A program made the position numbers and the translations under genes. From Cyclobacteriaceae bacterium (lineage in GTDB: Bacteria; Bacteroidota; Bacteroidia; Cytophagales; Cyclobacteriaceae), in contig JAEUUF010000013.1 of assembly GCA_016787645.1 (NCBI GenBank), forward strand, positions 310,001 through 374,000: DNA of 64,000 bases. Direction: 5' to 3'. Positions 63,746 to 64,000 of this stretch are shown here, in pieces (positions within the stretch are counted from its first letter, which is position 1; each line of letters starts with the position of its first letter). The notes under the pieces are model-generated. The model was not told the origin of the DNA. It searched no databases and was given only the letters and a program-made list of their open reading frames with translations.

Positions 63746-63780
63746 TATTTTTGTTTAACAATTCACGTAAAACGTTAAAC
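63746..63780 (+). promoter_or_regulatory. Sigma-factor promoter and possible CarH operator
   Basis: TATTTTTG (63746-63753) is an exact TAnnTTTG -7 element. Overlapping its end and the expected start is GTTTAAC (63753-63759), then 14 bases, then GTTAAAC (63774-63780), an inverted repeat with centres 21 bases apart. A third related half-site, ATTAAAC, lies at 63711-63717. Confidence 0.5.
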
Positions 63781-63783
63781 ATT

Positions 63784-64000
63784 ATGACGCAAGCCGATTT
63801 CACCGCCGAAATTGCCCGCCTCAGGCCCACGCTTAAGTCATTTACTCACCGGTTTACCTTTGATCGGGAGGAATCGCAGGACCTTATCCAGGATACCCTG
63901 CTCAGGGCACTGACGTATCGTGACAAGTTCAGGAAGGACACCAACCTGAAGGGCTGGTTGTTCACCATCATGCGCAACACCTATATCAACAATTACCGCA
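63784..64000 (+). CDS. ECF-type RNA polymerase sigma factor (truncated by window edge)
   Basis: The first 72 residues of a sigma-70 family ECF factor. Region 2 is recognisable in REESQDLIQDTLLRALTY followed by DTNLKGWLFTIMRNTYIN. The gene runs off the right edge with no stop. It is 88 bases downstream of the B12-binding MerR regulator and shares its orientation. By context it probably activates carotenoid or light-stress genes, but this is inference. Confidence 0.92.
   Translation, partial: MTQADFTAEIARLRPTLKSFTHRFTFDREESQDLIQDTLLRALTYRDKFRKDTNLKGWLFTIMRNTYINNYR

Overview
The window looks like a chromosomal segment of a member of the Bacteroidota, most likely an aerobic to facultatively N2O-respiring Cytophagales-type bacterium. 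The evidence is phylum-typical families (TonB-dependent receptor with carboxypeptidase-like domain paired with a DUF4249 lipoprotein, GIN-domain DUF2807 protein, DUF3667, type III glutamine synthetase, clade II Sec-type NosZ, ligase-associated helicase and PdeM) and promoters of the Bacteroidota form (TTTG-N19-TAnnTTTG upstream of tRNA-Glu). Shine-Dalgarno sequences are mostly weak. The finer taxonomic placement is inference. No integrase, transposase, CRISPR array or prophage is visible.

Layout. 0-10.6 kb is a low-oxygen island: nitrous oxide reductase with its cytochrome c, a cbb3-oxidase assembly operon (usp, ccoI, a CoA-transferase, ccoS), a GreA-like factor, a DUF4136 lipoprotein and two further universal stress proteins. 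10.7-13.3 kb is an MlaE-MlaF-MlaD lipid transporter. 13.3-17.9 kb holds CHAD and AI-2E proteins, a TlpA-like thioredoxin, two related lipoproteins flanking a 51-codon gene, and TonB. 18.7-26.4 kb holds tRNA-Glu, gap, a DMT transporter, a small basic exported protein, an aminotransferase, a serine hydrolase, hslV and the E2 of pyruvate dehydrogenase. 26.5-33 kb is a minus-strand set: TonB-dependent receptor, DUF4249 lipoprotein and a predicted metallopeptidase/propeller/barrel fusion. 33-48 kb is mainly housekeeping and membrane genes (bestrophin, Rieske oxygenase, leuS, fabH, S41 protease, type III glutamine synthetase). 48-53 kb is an envelope-glycolipid cluster. 53-60 kb is mixed. 60.3-64 kb has the ligase-associated helicase and a B12-binding MerR regulator followed by a truncated ECF sigma factor.

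The strongest new signal is regulatory. Eight promoters carry an FNR/CRP-like palindrome, TGA(C/T)-N4-(G/A/C)TCA, placed 23-24 bases upstream of a TAnnTTTG-like -7 element, which would put it near -41.5. Five have a second copy 22-23 bases (two helical turns) further upstream and one has it 32 bases upstream. The set covers the nos operon, the cco assembly operon, all three usp genes, the AI-2E/CHAD operon, a tiny gene at 17.1 kb, tonB and a DUF1622 gene, so it reads as one oxygen- or nitrogen-oxide-responsive regulon. No Crp/Fnr gene lies in the window.

A second candidate system is the tonB-receptor / DUF4249 / metallopeptidase-barrel locus, which could be a surface proteolysis and uptake machine. 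A third is the light- or B12-sensing MerR-sigma pair at the right edge.
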